A stretch of DNA of 64,000 nt from Nematopogon swammerdamellus (lineage: Eukaryota; Arthropoda; Insecta; Lepidoptera; Adelidae), in the NCBI GenBank assembly GCA_946902875.1, contig OX336340.1:16321566-16385565 (forward strand), given 5' to 3'. Each line of letters begins with the position of its first letter. Position 1 is the first letter of the stretch. This document shows positions 1 through 9,614 of the stretch, one piece after another. Made by a program: the position numbers and the translations under genes. The notes below the pieces were generated by a model that saw nothing but the letters and a program-made list of their open reading frames with translations, did no database searches and had not been told where the DNA came from.

Positions 1-123
1 AAACAGCGTGGGTGACAACACAGATCCTTGGGGTACGCCGGCGTTCACTGACATGGCGTCCGACGAGCAACCGTAGTGCACGGTTGCTGAATGAATGCTA
101 CGCCCATGCAGGAAGTCGGCGAA
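1..123 (-). pseudogene. Non-LTR retrotransposon reverse transcriptase fragment
   Basis: Read on the minus strand this stretch stays open and gives the reverse-transcriptase core motif AGVPQGSVLSPTLF, preceded by a segment beginning FADFLHGRSIHSATVHYG. The VPQGS...SPTLF block is motif 4 of LINE reverse transcriptases and lies just before the YADD catalytic motif, which would be beyond the left edge. Right of about position 123 the similarity stops in an A-rich stretch. The piece is probably a truncated insertion inside a canoe intron. The clade (jockey/CR1-like or other) cannot be fixed from 41 codons. Confidence 0.75.
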
Positions 124-170
124 GAAAAAAGAAACAAGAAACAAGAAACGTAGGCACACACACCGCACAC

Positions 171-471
171 GTAGGTAGGTAGGTAGGTAGGTAGCTAGTT
201 TTAGAGCGGCGGCGGCCTAGTGACCTTGTGACTTACTTACAACAATAGCTGTTCTGCGTTTGAACATAGTACGATCATTGACCCCGTACAATGCAAGCTA
301 CCTACTGTTACACACAGGTCTAGTTACCTTGTGACTTACTTACAACAAACAGCTGTTCTGCGTTTGGACATACAACGGTCATTGACCCCGTACAATGCAA
401 GCTACCTACTGTTACACACAGGTCTAGTGACCTTGCGTGACTTACTTACAATAAACAGCTGTTCTGCGTAT
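171..471. repeat. TAGG microsatellite followed by a 103-bp minisatellite
   Basis: A (TAGG)n run occupies about 171-194. From 217 a unit of 103-104 bp is repeated: copy 1 is 217-319, copy 2 is 320-423 and a partial third copy runs from 424 to about 471. Each unit starts CTAG(T)GACCTTG, contains ACAGCTGTTCTGCGT (AATAGCTGTTCTGCGT in copy 1) and copies 1 and 2 end GTTACACACAGGT. Differences between copies are few, so the array is fairly young. No coding potential is seen. Confidence 0.85.
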
Positions 472-555
472 GAAAATTTCTCGAAAAGTTATGCTAAAAA
501 CATATAATTTTTTTTTTGCGTAACGTGTTTACTTGAGATGAATAACGAAGCACCT

Positions 556-1003
556 TATATAATGTCTTTCAAAATTAGTTAATAGTACGCTAAGAGAGGG
601 TTCTGTATCGGAAATAGATCACTTTTGAAGAACAAATAATTTTTGTTCGCACAAAAACATTTTTTCTATGTAAAATGTAAAAAAAAAAATTCTTAATCAT
701 TTCAGTTTCATGCCAGGAACAAAAAAGTCTTCCAACACATAGATCCCTTTCTTTCAGAAATTGTGAAAAACCACAATTTTAGTTTTATTAGTATGGAATA
801 GAAAGAATTTGATTTTTTTACCAACTTACACGTGTTATGTCATAATGATAATCAAGACTTTTTTGTTACTGTTATGAAACTGAATCGATTAGGCTATAAA
901 AATCAACCACCTATTTTTTTATTTTATTAAATACATAAAACAACAATATTTTACATTAAAAAAGAAGCCCAAAGTCCAAAAAAATTTATATAGGTTTCCA
1001 CCC
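556..1003. mobile_element. Truncated MITE, same family as 47341-47821
   Basis: This stretch is the reverse-oriented counterpart of the full element at 47341-47821. It shares the terminal sequence GTCTTTCAAAATTAGTTAAT and the interior blocks around AAAAGTCTTCCAACACATAG, ACACGTGTTATG and AAGCCCAAAGTCC. The far terminus is missing: similarity ends near 1003, about 50 bp short of where the second inverted repeat should be. It is AT-rich and noncoding. The superfamily is not certain because no clean target duplication can be defined on the truncated side. Confidence 0.75.
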
Positions 1004-1022
1004 CATTTCGTACCCTGCTGCG

Positions 1023-1176
1023 AACCGGTTAATATTAGAGGTCCAAACCGGTTCTGAACCGGTTTTTAGGCTTCAGGTTCGGGTTTTTTTGAACCGGTTC
1101 GCGACCAAACTGGTTCGCTCGTTAAAAAGGTTCTTCGAACCGGTTCGGAGAACCCGAACCCCATTTCGAACCGGTT
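1023..1176. other. Cluster of AACCGGTT palindromes
   Basis: Six exact AACCGGTT octamers (1023, 1046, 1057, 1092, 1138, 1169) and one AACTGGTT (1108) fall within 154 bp. AACCGGTT is the known consensus of Grainyhead/CP2 transcription factors, which act in insect epithelia. The sequence may equally be a degenerate tandem repeat built on GGTTCGAACC, so a regulatory role is only a possibility. Confidence 0.4.
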
Positions 1177-1199
1177 TTCAGTCCCTGGTTAGCACACAC

Positions 1200-1345
1200 C
1201 GCACGCCAACTTCAGCGGCGCGCCAGGGGCGGCGCGGCGCAGCATGGACGCAGAGGAGGGGAAAATGCCGCGTCTCTCGCCTCCCGCGGCCGGCCGCTCC
1301 TCTGCGCACCGCGCCCGTCTTGGCCCGCTTGTTTTTTAAACTTGC
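1200..1345. other. GC-rich island-like block, unassigned
   Basis: A sharply GC-rich segment with many CpGs and CGCG/CCGG runs lies in otherwise AT-rich DNA. It is open in two frames on opposite strands, but neither reading resembles a known protein or has good splice sites. It directly follows the AACCGGTT cluster. It may be a mobile-element piece or a regulatory block. Confidence 0.3.
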
Positions 1346-2135
1346 CGATGGATTTTTTGTTGGATTCTTTTGCAAATAATTTTCTTCAAAATTCTTAATC
1401 ATAATTGTACAATAAAAACGGACGGAGGAATTTTCCGGAACAGAGTTTCGGTCGTCACCTTGAAAAAAAATGATGCATATAAAAAAGTTGTTGGATTCTT
1501 ATGCTTATTGATGTACATAATAATACTAAGGTATATTCAGATTAAAGAACCGACTGAGCAATTTTGCCGAGAAAAATATAGTAAAAAAACACATTTTGTT
1601 TTTAATTCACTATTTCCATATACAAAAAATGTTGGATTTATTTACGTACTTATTCATATAAATAATACCTACCCTATGGCGAAGTAACTTTTGACGGAGC
1701 AATTTGTCTATAGGAGTTATATTAAATTTTCACTTTTCTTTGAATATACCCAACTTCCCGTAAAAAAAAATGTTGGATTATTTGTCAGTCGTAATTCCGA
1801 ACATTACTCCAAGATATTATCAAAGTTTCATTGACTGAGGAATTAATGTATGGGTCCAACTCCTCGTTGACTACATTACAAGTACCGCGTGGTGGTTTAC
1901 AAAAGGGGCGTGAAAAGGTTCCTCTCATACCGACGCGACGGCAGCATTCGAATGTTCATGGGTATCATTATTCGCTTCCTCTTGCGTGTAACGACGCCAC
2001 ATGTCGCACTTCAAGTCTGTATGTTTTCTCTTCTTGTCCTATTGTTTGGTATGCAATAAAGAATTTCTATCTATAATTATAATATTCTAAATCTAAGTAA
2101 CGCGAAAACAGTGCACACATGTGAAAGTGTGAAAA

Positions 2136-2730
2136 AAGTGTTGTAACGAATGTCTATTTTTCCACAATCGCGAATACGAATATTCCAAAATGATATTCGC
2201 GAATACGAATAGGAATACGAGTATTGAAAAAAATTATATGAAATTTTATATGCAAATGAAAAAGCACTTAAATTTTCTATTATAAATGTAGATCTACCTA
2301 CATTGAGTCCTAAAATCATATGAATACGGACTTGTTTTAATGTTTTTCTCTGTTTTTGATAACTTGACACTGCATTTTGTAAAAAAATGAACGAAATTAA
2401 TGCGCCACAAAGATTTATAATTTTATTTAATAATCAAACTTTAGGAGTGGCAAATTATACTTAAGTAATAACAGTTTTGCGCTAAGCTATAGGCATATTC
2501 TCTCCTTCGCCCGCACCTCACCGCACACACTACGCAACTATTGGTTTGCGCGTTACGCCACACTTACCAATATTGTTGCGCCTCACTCTTTCATTAGTAA
2601 GACACGCGAAGTAAAATATTCGATAAATATTCGGTATCTTACAACCGAATACGAATACGGATACGAATATTAAAAATGAACCGAATATTCGGAATTTCGA
2701 ATGCGAATACGGATATTCGTTACAACTCTA
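2136..2730. mobile_element. MITE with CGAATACGAAT-rich ends
   Basis: The left end reads GTTGTAACGAATGTC (from 2140) and the right end, reverse-complemented, reads GTTGTAACGAATATCC (ending near 2728), giving a terminal inverted repeat of about 16 bp. Both subterminal regions are made of degenerate repeats of ATTCG/CGAATA. The outermost bases resemble hAT-type ends (TAGAGTTG), but no exact 8-bp target duplication is seen. No transposase is present. Confidence 0.55.
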
Positions 2731-2837
2731 GAAAACATCATACAATAATTACGTGTACAAAAACCTCAAATTAGGCAAAATAATATGTTATATTATGAAT
2801 CTTGCATAATGAAATATAAAACACTTCTTGACAGTTT

Positions 2838-3026
2838 TTGATAATATGGATGTGTGCCGGCAGTCATTCTGGGTATCTTGGCATCGGTTTCATCCTCGGT
2901 TTCATCGAAATTGATTCAGTAGACCCAGGTAAGTACCAGTATCTGTATGTAACCCACAGACAGACAGACAGATCAGAGGGTTCCCATGAGGGTCCCATGT
3001 TTCGCAATTTTGCGATGGGATTCTAG
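2838..3026 (+). repeat. Fragment of a dispersed GACAGACAGACA-type repeat
   Basis: The end of this stretch (CAGACAGACAGATCAGAGGG followed by GCAATTTTGCGATGGGATTCTAG) matches the layout of the repeat at 19680-19890, which has GACAGACAGACACC and then GCATTTTGCGACGGAACCCTAG. It is open in one frame for 62 codons but this is a repeat, not a gene. A related GGGTTCCGT ending recurs elsewhere in the window. Confidence 0.5.
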
Positions 3027-3454
3027 CAAGAACGAATAAGTGTATATCGCTATGGTGCAAAAGGTGACCTATTGATCTATTTTTCAGATGTAAGCATATT
3101 CAGAGATAAAAAGTCTTCAACCGGAGACAGTTCACCTACAAACCGGGTTGACCTCCTCTGGGTTGAAATTGCCTGGTTTTGACTCTCGTTTTCACCTAAT
3201 AATGGGGACTCAGACAGATGCAATGCTCAGGCACGAAAGTGCTTGCGAGTCCATTAGTCCATTAGCGAACCATTAGTCGTCTGTGCCTAGGAGTTATCGA
3301 ATAGTTAAATCAGGCCCTGTCCAATTTTAACTCCTTATTGTGCTGCGATACTGAGAGTGCAGTCGTCTAAACGTGCACAACAGTGCTACGCGTAGTGATG
3401 GAAAGATTCAAGCATAAGAAATAATCTGCGAACGTAGGGGTTTTATTTTGGCAC

Positions 3455-3677
3455 GGTTGGCTACACCACCTACTATACAGGTGATGTCACGCCATGACAA
3501 CTTGGTGTCAAGTCAGTCACCACCCTTAGGTCGAAGGCAAGGAACCTAGTTCTACGTGGAATCCGAACCACAGTCAGCCTCAACGGTCGAACGATCACAC
3601 ATCCAAGTACTGACCGCGCTCTTATATGATAATAACGTTAACATCATCGATCCGTAACACCACCAAGCTACAGAGGT
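3455..3677 (-). mobile_element. SINE copy A (tRNA/5S chimeric family), degraded
   Basis: On the minus strand this contains the 5S-like CAGTACTTGGATG block, the B-box-like GGTTCGGATTCCAC and the family's 3' part, all diverged and with internal deletions. It lies about 210 bp 3' of the canoe exon at 3885-4042, in the sense direction of the gene. Confidence 0.8.
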
Positions 3678-3884
3678 AGGTATGGTATTGCATTGTTTAT
3701 TGATCATTCATATTCATTTGGCAATTGAACTGCACTCGAACTTGTCACAATTTGTTCTATCCGGTTCGATTACACCCACGAAGAAGAACCGGCAAAAAAT
3801 TCGCAGGGTATTTTTTTAGTAGTAGGTAGCAAGTAGTTTAATTAAAGGTTAATATAGAACGTAGTTAGAATATGTGTTAGTGAC

Positions 3885-4042
3885 CTGCACGATGCAATAC
3901 TGATGCGGGTCGTGCCGGGAGAGGCCGTACTTGTCGAGCATCTCGCGCACGACCGCCGCCGCCGTGTCGCCCACCGACAGCAGCAGCGTCTTGTACGGCA
4001 CGTCTATGCAGAGCGATGAGCCGTAGATCTTCAACGTCCCAC
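3885..4042 (-). CDS. cno: canoe/afadin exon: start of second Ras-association domain
   Basis: This is the last canoe exon visible in the window. It reads GGTLKIYGSSLCIDVPYKTL (the first Gly split across the intron), then SVGDTAAAVVREMLDKYGLS and PHQYCIVQ. This is the opening of the second RA domain, which in afadin/canoe binds activated Rap1/Ras at adherens junctions. The acceptor is TTTGATGCAG|GT and the donor is GTGCAG|GTCACT. The exon is 158 nt, enters with two codon bases and leaves in phase 0, matching the exon at 5403-5528. The downstream part of the protein (rest of RA2, FHA, DIL, PDZ and C-terminal regions) is not in the window, so the gene continues beyond the left edge. Confidence 0.93.
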
Positions 4043-4309
4043 CTGCATCAAACACACAAATATTACTACGTCCTTCAAAAAGTAGTGAGAATGAGTATAT
4101 TCCAGTAAACTTTTATTAAATGCTATTTCATTTTTCAACATAATAACAGCTTTTTAGATTAAGACTAGATATACTTATCATTTTTCTTAACTTAAAATTA
4201 CCTCCCAAATAACTCTTCATCCTGAGCTCCTAAAATCTAAGAAATTTCTGCAACACGGCGACAACTCATGAGCTTAAAATTTCGGGCCTCTCATATATTT
4301 CGTCAAACT

Positions 4310-4452
4310 CGGAATGAAATAGAAATCACTAGGGGCCGGGTCTGGTGATTATGGAGCATGTTCAAGTATTTCGAAGTCGGCATAATCAATGGCAGGCATT
4401 GGAACTGCGGATTTGTCTGCCGGAGCGTTATCCTGCTGGAACAGAATAACTT
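4310..4452 (-). pseudogene. Mariner transposase remnant
   Basis: The minus-strand reading gives LFQQDNAPADKSAVPMPAI, then FEILEHAP, an in-frame stop, and SPDPAPSDFYFIP. In intact mariner transposases the matching stretch is an HQDNAP-type motif followed by PPYSPDLAPSD, where the D of NAP and the final D are catalytic in the DD34D triad. The stop codon and the lack of the N-terminal domains show it is dead. Confidence 0.8.
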
Positions 4453-4470
4453 TCGCGAGTATCAAATAAA

Positions 4471-4612
4471 CAATCCTTCAAACATAATGTGAAGGTGCAC
4501 CTAGCCGGCCGACATGGTATTCGCAGCCCCCGTAAATATCCGAAAGCCCGTGGACTACACCTCTGCGTTAGTCTGGCGCGCGCCATATGTCATCCTTCGC
4601 ATAAAAAAATAC
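4471..4612 (+). mobile_element. 5'-truncated retroelement tail nested in mariner
   Basis: A 142-bp insert ends in an A-rich tail (CATAAAAAAAT) and is flanked by exact 9-bp duplications TCAAATAAA at 4462-4470 and 4613-4621. The related mariner copy near 10865-10880 has a single CTCAAATAAA at the matching place, i.e. an empty site. The insert's core (CCGGCCGACATGGTATTCGC) recurs at 27050-27240 (minus) and 54270-54400 (plus). The family is not recognised. Confidence 0.75.
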
Positions 4613-4761
4613 TCAAATAAAAAAGAAAAAACAAGAGACAATCTTTTAATTCTTTTTTTTTATCTCACAGATCTCTTAGCTAAGCCGTCCAGTATTTATT
4701 TTGTATAGTTCCAAGAAGTATGTACTTAATTTCTCACTTTTATTTGAACATCCCCAAACTA

Positions 4762-5003
4762 TGTTGATTGCACCACCTCATACATCTGTGACGTTAGCCC
4801 ATTACACCTGTTCCTATGGAACTAAATGCCTCGCTAAATGCTTAGTCGTGCCAGCTAACCTGCTACGTAACCTACATTGAACTAGATGGAAAACACAAAC
4901 TATTTTTCATAGCCGTTTCAGCCAATCTTCATTCAGTACGGCGATACCAATTCGGACCACCGTGCCATGTATTTAATGTAAGGGAAGATACCTACAATTT
5001 TAC
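4762..5003 (-). mobile_element. SINE copy B, 3' part only
   Basis: The minus strand shows the family's 3' body: the GAATGAAG...GGCTGAAACGGCTATG block, the CATCTAGTTCAATGTAG block and the GTGACGTCAC-like tail region. The pol III head is missing. It abuts the mariner relic ending near 4755. Confidence 0.75.
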
Positions 5004-5402
5004 ATTAACATACATACTTTTATTCATCCATTTGGTATCAACACACACTCAATAAGTCAGGCCGTAGGCATATTTTATGACGATAACATTAGACATTATT
5101 TTAAAATGTTACAAGTGTGAGCAAAAAATTTTCTTCATCAACACAATTTTACAACTCAATAAATACACAGCAATATAGGAATCAAAACGTTCAAGAAAAT
5201 AAAATAACAACACAAATTAGAAAATACATTGAAACGAGACTGTTGAGCTGCTCATGTTCTTGAAAGCAATTCACTCATCGAACTCGGAAAAAGAAAGTCG
5301 TGCACAGACGGATTAGAATTTCGAACTCACTGTCTCTCGCAAATAGATTTGCTATAGATAATGATTGCTCTCATGGCATCCACGTGCAGACAACGAACGT
5401 AC

Positions 5403-5528
5403 CGGTGTCGGGTCCTCCGTCCTTGGAGCGGAACTGCTGCAGCTTGCGCTCCAGCTTCTGCTGGCGGCGACGTCGCATCACCGCCTCGGGGTTGCTGATG
5501 CTGCGCGTGAACGACGTCTCCGGCAGCT
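5403..5528 (-). CDS. cno: canoe/afadin exon between the two RA domains
   Basis: Reading with one base from the preceding exon gives ELPETSFTRSISNPEAVM, then RRRRQQKLERKLQQFRSK and DGGPDTG. The SFTRSISNPEAVMRRRRQQKLE block is strongly conserved between insect canoe and vertebrate afadin, where it precedes RA2. Acceptor GACTGCCAG|AGCTG and donor ACACCG|GTACGT are good. The length of 126 nt (2 + 123 + 1) keeps the frame with both neighbours. The open frames on the other strand here are shadows. Confidence 0.94.
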
Positions 5529-5883
5529 CTGGCAGTCAATAACTTGATGTCAGGAATTGTATCTACTTATTGCACTTTTCTGCAGAAGATGAACTTAGAA
5601 ATGTTTTCAGTTATTCTTGCACACAGTGTTCAGGTTCCTCAGTGCTTTCCTTCACTGGAGTGATAGGTAATCATGCACGTCAATTAACTGCATTGCATTC
5701 AATACAAATGCAAATTAAATAGCATAATATTCAAGTGTGGACGTGATGTCAGTCCAAGTTTATGAGCACGGCACATCTAGTGATTTACATTTCATGAAAA
5801 CATTTCCAGTTGTTATGTGTTCCAATACAGAGAACCTCATTTCAACATTTCATTGAAAAATAAATGTACAACAAAATAGTTAC

Positions 5884-6043
5884 CTGTATATAATTTTTCA
5901 GCAACCGGTTTGTTCTCGTCATTGGTGGCGTCCGACTTCATTCTCGAGAGTTTCTCTCTCTTCTTCAACTCTTTCTTCTCACGCTTCGACAGTTTCCGCT
6001 TGAAGTTCTGGTCACTCTTCTCTGTGTTCGCTCCCAGTGGGAT
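5884..6043 (-). CDS. cno: canoe/afadin exon: basic linker after RA1
   Basis: The exon reads IPLGANTEKSDQNFKRKLSK, then REKKELKKREKLSRMKSD, then NENKP-like residues up to EKLYT. The NFKR(K/T)LSK(R/K)EKKE(L/Q)KK block is the conserved lysine-rich linker between the two RA domains. Acceptor CTCTTTCAG|ATCCC and donor TATACAG|GTAACT are typical. It enters in phase 0, matching the end of 7292-7482, and leaves with one base that completes the Glu codon of the next exon. Confidence 0.93.
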
Positions 6044-6149
6044 CTGAAAGAGTGTAAGATTTTGATTTGATGAACGCTGTAACAGTCACAATGACGTAAG
6101 ACGTAATTACCGTGCGTAAGCTGCCGTAGCTTAGCTTGTCGTTAAAGAT

Positions 6150-6362
6150 TTTTTTATTGGACCTGTCACAATTGTGCACATGTCAGCCCATCACAGCTTG
6201 GTTAACTGCGTGCCACGTCAGTACTTTCCTTTGTACGTGCCGACTGCTGGCTATGGTGAACTGGATGGAAACGTAAATTATTTTCATAACCGTTTCAACC
6301 GACATCTTCATTCAGTGTCATGGTAGCAATTCGAATGGGCTACTAAACACTATCACCTAGGG
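6150..6362 (-). mobile_element. SINE copy C, 3' part only
   Basis: The minus strand carries the family's CGGTTGAAACGGTTATG block, the CATCCAGTTCACCATAG block and a diverged tail. The head with the pol III boxes is lost. It sits in the canoe intron between 5884-6043 and 7292-7482. Confidence 0.75.
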
Positions 6363-6559
6363 GGTTAACGTTGTTCGCGTCCGTGACACCTGAAGATCCT
6401 AAAGTCACGCGATGTTCTGGGTGGTGCCGAATGAACAACAAATGGTCTACAGCCGGTCGTCTTGTGGCCTTCATGGAGGACATAATATGCTGGCTGATGT
6501 GGCGGGAGATCAAGGGGTTTTGCACGAAGGTTCCCGACCAAGATGGACTAGCTTGCAGG

Positions 6560-6784
6560 CAAGAACATTTTAATAGGTATGGACGTCAGACTGTCCAATA
6601 CTTATATGAGAAACAGCGTCGCCGAGCTCCGCGGATAGCGGAGGGGACGGCGCGCGCTCTGATTGGGTGGTATCGGGCGGTATCGCGCTCTGATTGGTTG
6701 GTAACGCATTTGTACGTTTATACAAACGTCGTGTTACGCTGGCACGGGGAAGGTCCGACGTCCTTACCTATTTAAATGTTCTTG
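6560..6784. mobile_element. hAT-type MITE, 225 bp, with exact 8-bp TSD
   Basis: The ends are CAAGAACATTTTAATAGGTA (left) and its near-complement TACCTATTTAAATGTTCTTG (right), a terminal inverted repeat of about 28 bp. The flanks are exact direct repeats CTTGCAGG at 6552-6559 and 6785-6792. An 8-bp duplication is the hallmark of hAT transposition. The interior contains duplicated CTCTGATTGG(G/T)TGGTA. A second copy with its own TSD is at 47863-48081. The open frame across it is not a gene. Confidence 0.92.
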
Positions 6785-6853
6785 CTTGCAGGTTTAGAGC
6801 CAACCCCTACTACTACAACAAACTAGGTAGTCACCTAAAAAAATATTTTTATT

Positions 6854-7227
6854 ATGGAAATTGACACAGTTGGCTACAACCCCTACTACATCCGTGATGT
6901 CAGCAAATAACACTGGGTGAACTAGGTGCCATGTCAGTGCTTCTCTTCGGTCGTGCCGGCTACACTGAACTGGACGGAAAACAACTATTTAAATAGCCGT
7001 TTCAACAGACCTTTCATCAGTGCGGTGGTACCAACCCGGGCGAGTTAAACCCTACCACCTAGTAAGGTAAGAAGGGAAGGGACCTACAGTTTTACGTGGA
7101 ATCCGAACCACGGTCAGCCTCCAACGGTCGAGCGGTCACCTATCCATCCACTGACCGCACCCAGATGTGATTATGATCCGACCGACGACAGTCAACCGAC
7201 CGTACCACTGAGCCACCGAGGCTGACA
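6854..7227 (-). mobile_element. SINE copy D, near full length
   Basis: The minus strand carries the whole family layout: A-box-like TGGCTCAGTGGTACGG, the 5S-like segment (diverged here: CAGTGGATGGATAGGTGACC), the B-box-like GGTTCGGATTCCACG, the body with CGGGTTGGTACCACCGCACTG, and the CATCACGGATGTAGTAGG tail. Its head lies about 65 bp from the 5' splice site of the canoe exon 7292-7482. Confidence 0.9.
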
Positions 7228-7291
7228 AAAGGAAGAGGAAGGAAGGTAAAGTGTTGAGAGTGGTGTAGTAGTAGGAGAGTGAAGAGTTCAC

Positions 7292-7482
7292 CTCTCCGTC
7301 GGTAGTGCACTTGAGTAGGAAGCGTCCCTCGCGGTCGTCGGCGTGCCAGTTGAGCTGCACCAGCAGCGGCTTCTCGTGCGCCTCCAGCCGCCGCTCGTCG
7401 GTGGGCGCGTGCGTCTCCCACAGCGAGTACGAGCCCAGCGACAGCATCCGCATGTCCGGACGGAACTTCTCTATCAGCGTTT
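7292..7482 (-). CDS. cno: canoe/afadin exon: second half of first RA domain
   Basis: With one base from the preceding exon it reads ETLIEKFRPDMRMLSLGSYS, then LWETHAPTDERRLEAHEKPL, LVQLNWHADDREGRFLLK and CTTDGE. The EKFRPDMRML and KPL(L/V)VQLNW..DDREGRF(L/V)LK motifs are hallmarks of the canoe/afadin RA1 domain, the main Rap1-GTP binding site. Acceptor ATCGTTCCAG|AAACG and donor GGAGAG|GTGAAC are good; the exon is 191 nt and leaves in phase 0. Confidence 0.95.
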
Positions 7483-7907
7483 CTGGAACGATAGCGTGGA
7501 GAACATTAGTATCAACTCCTACTTTTCAGCTTCAGATTATATAATATTATGTAGATTAGAATAGTTTTGGCAATGTATTAGTAATACCATTGATTTTATG
7601 GTAATACCCATAATAATGTATAAAGCGCCCGATATCGGCCGCTCCGTCGGCAAAAGGTTAGTGCATGCAATTCTATCAGTACTACATGTCTGTGTTAAAT
7701 TCTTCACCCGTCGTCGTAGCGCAGTTCAAATGCTACAGCGCAATAACGTAATTCATCACTACTTTACATCTTATATTGCTCTTGAACCAGCAGGGCCGGT
7801 GGAGGAACGCAGCAAAAAAATTATATCCTGTTTTTTAGGTTCCGTGCCTCGAAGAGGTGAAAACGAAACTATTACTAAATCTTCTTCAATAGTAGATATA
7901 TGCATAT

Positions 7908-8107
7908 GCTAAGGGGTGTATGTGTATCAGATACTAATCACGTTCCCATACCAATTATTTTTTACGATATAAAAAACCTACTTATTAAGGTGAAATAAGC
8001 GCACTTCACGTATTAAATTTGAGGAGTGAGTAGGTTATTTATATCGTAAAAAAATACTGGTATGGGAACGTGATCAGTATCTGATACTTACACATACACC
8101 CATTAGC
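7908..8107. mobile_element. Foldback MITE, 200 bp
   Basis: Two arms of about 75-80 bp form a long inverted repeat: GCTAAGGGGTGTATGTGTA at the left and TACACATACACCCATTAGC at the right, continuing inward through ATCACGTTCCCATACCA and TTTACGATATAAA. A few mismatches and one small indel show moderate age. The superfamily is not clear. It lies in the canoe intron between 7292-7482 and 9506-9614. Confidence 0.85.
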
Positions 8108-9000
8108 GTATCGTTACCTACTAACGAAAGACCTTATATGTACGATAGTACATTGAGATAGAGTTAATGTAACTGAATGTATCGACACGCCGAATTTTAC
8201 TGCATTACACAAGTCTATCCTCAATTACTTATCACTATTGAATGTGTTCTCAATGAACACTCTTCAGCGCGAGGTTCAAGAACGCAACTGTGATCATCAC
8301 AGAACAATACAGACTAATGATAATGACATCGCAAACTAAATCTCTGAGGCAATCAACATTCTGTGAATCTGAGAAACGGCACGAGCACCACAGTCTATGG
8401 GAAATGTAGCAACAATGAAACTATGGGGTCGGCAAAAATGTGTACCATTTCAGCGCTACCATTCCCACAAGTGTATGCAAACATATCATTAAACTGCAAT
8501 ATGTAAGACATTTTGGTGCAGACAATTTCATATTATTCTATAATACTTAGGGTTTTATGCTCATAGTAGTGTACCTTCTCTAAATCTTCAGTAGGTTATA
8601 GTATCTTGATTAGAAAACATCGAAAATGCTTAATTATGATGAGGGTCAATAATTAATTACCACTCACACTGAGCTATAAATACCCAGTGCCACTCACACA
8701 CAAAATACATTTCTCTCATAAAATCTGCTGAAGATCATATTCCGATGAGGTACATACCTACTTTGATGACGAAAGCGCAAAAAGTATTCTAGAAAATGTT
8801 TTTCCATTCTCTTTGTCGTACAGTACTACAAACTTGATTTGGAACATCGGATGGATAGAATATTGACTGAGAAAGAAAGGGATTCCTTTAGTTAGTTACT
8901 AAAGTTTAGTAGGTTTACATTGCTACAGCCACAGATTGGATTGAGTTCAGCGTTTGAATGATGTCGGAAATATGAAACATTCTAATACTCGATGTTTCTA
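8108..9000. other. Intronic sequence, nothing recognised
   Basis: AT-rich canoe intron sequence. I see no exon with paired splice sites and no clear repeat. Confidence 0.5.
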
Positions 9001-9003
9001 AAA

Positions 9004-9395
9004 TACAGGGTGTCCCAAAACTCAGAGTCAAGCGGGAACCAGGGAGTAGGCCAGTTTATGAGTACCCAGGGAAAAATAAAAAAAAATCGGAGTCATTTGT
9101 TTTTTATGATATGAGCATTTATTGAGAAACGTTGAAAATTTTCATTTTTCAGTACTACGACTACAAATTTGCAAAAATAATTGTTAAAAAAAAATTATTG
9201 GTAGCCTAAATACTCTGCTATTGATCAGTATCCCAAACAAAACCAGAATGGCTGTAGTTTTACCAAAAAATATTCAGTTCAATTTTTTTCTAAAAAAATA
9301 AATGACAGATTTTTTTTCTTATTTTTCCCTGGGTAGTCATAAACTGGCCTACTCCCTGGTTCCCGCTTGACGTTGAGTTTTGGGACACGGTGTAT
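9004..9395. mobile_element. Tc1/mariner-type MITE, about 390 bp
   Basis: Terminal inverted repeats of about 75 bp start ACAGGGTGTCCCAAAACTC (left) and, reverse-complemented, ACACCGTGTCCCAAAACTC (right). Both continue through AAGCGGGAACCAGGGAGTAG. Flanking TA dinucleotides fit Tc1/mariner insertion. The AT-rich interior has no transposase frame. Confidence 0.9.
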
Positions 9396-9505
9396 AAATG
9401 TTGTTGAAGATTTAATATTACATTGTACTATTTTATGGAAATATAAAATTTGTCAGAGTAATTTTTGCATCTTCGGGATCATTTGAAGAACAGGTCACAA
9501 CTAAC

Positions 9506-9614
9506 CTATGACATCGCTAACAGTGGCATCCGAAGCAACCCTGATGCACTTTGTAGCAATCTTCTGGCCGGAGTCTTGAAAGTAGAACCGCATCACACCA
9601 TGGAACTCCAGGTT
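9506..9614 (-). CDS. cno: canoe/afadin exon: first half of first RA domain
   Basis: It reads NLEFHGVMRFYFQDSGQKIA, then TKCIRVASDATVSDVI. This is the beginning of RA1; the FHGVMRFYFQD and ATKCIRV(A/S)S motifs are nearly the same in fly and human. Acceptor TAATTTCAG|AACC and donor CATAG|GTTAGT. The 109 nt run from phase 0 to a single leftover G that completes Glu with the next exon. Confidence 0.95.

Larger units (their letters stand above)
4065..4755 (-). mobile_element. Mariner relic with nested insertion
   Basis: This element pairs with 10385-11008. Both begin with a terminus like GTYSTTCRAAAAGTAGTGAG and end, reverse-complemented, with GTTCAARNAAAAG(Y)GAGAA. Inside, on the minus strand, is a decayed mariner transposase (4310-4452). 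The copy at 10385 lacks the insertion at 4471-4612, so it serves as an empty-site reference. It lies in a canoe intron, 23 bp upstream of the acceptor of the exon at 3885-4042 in transcript direction. Confidence 0.75.

Noticed and set aside
1370..1687. 105-codon plus frame
   Set aside because: Low-complexity AT-rich reading without recognisable domain or splice sites.
3849..4055. Reading the canoe exon as a single 68-residue protein
   Set aside because: The start and end of that frame lie in introns; splice sites at 4042 and 3885 and phase with neighbouring exons show it is an internal exon.
6371..6775. 134-codon plus frame
   Set aside because: It runs across a SINE edge and the hAT MITE at 6560-6784, so it cannot be one gene.
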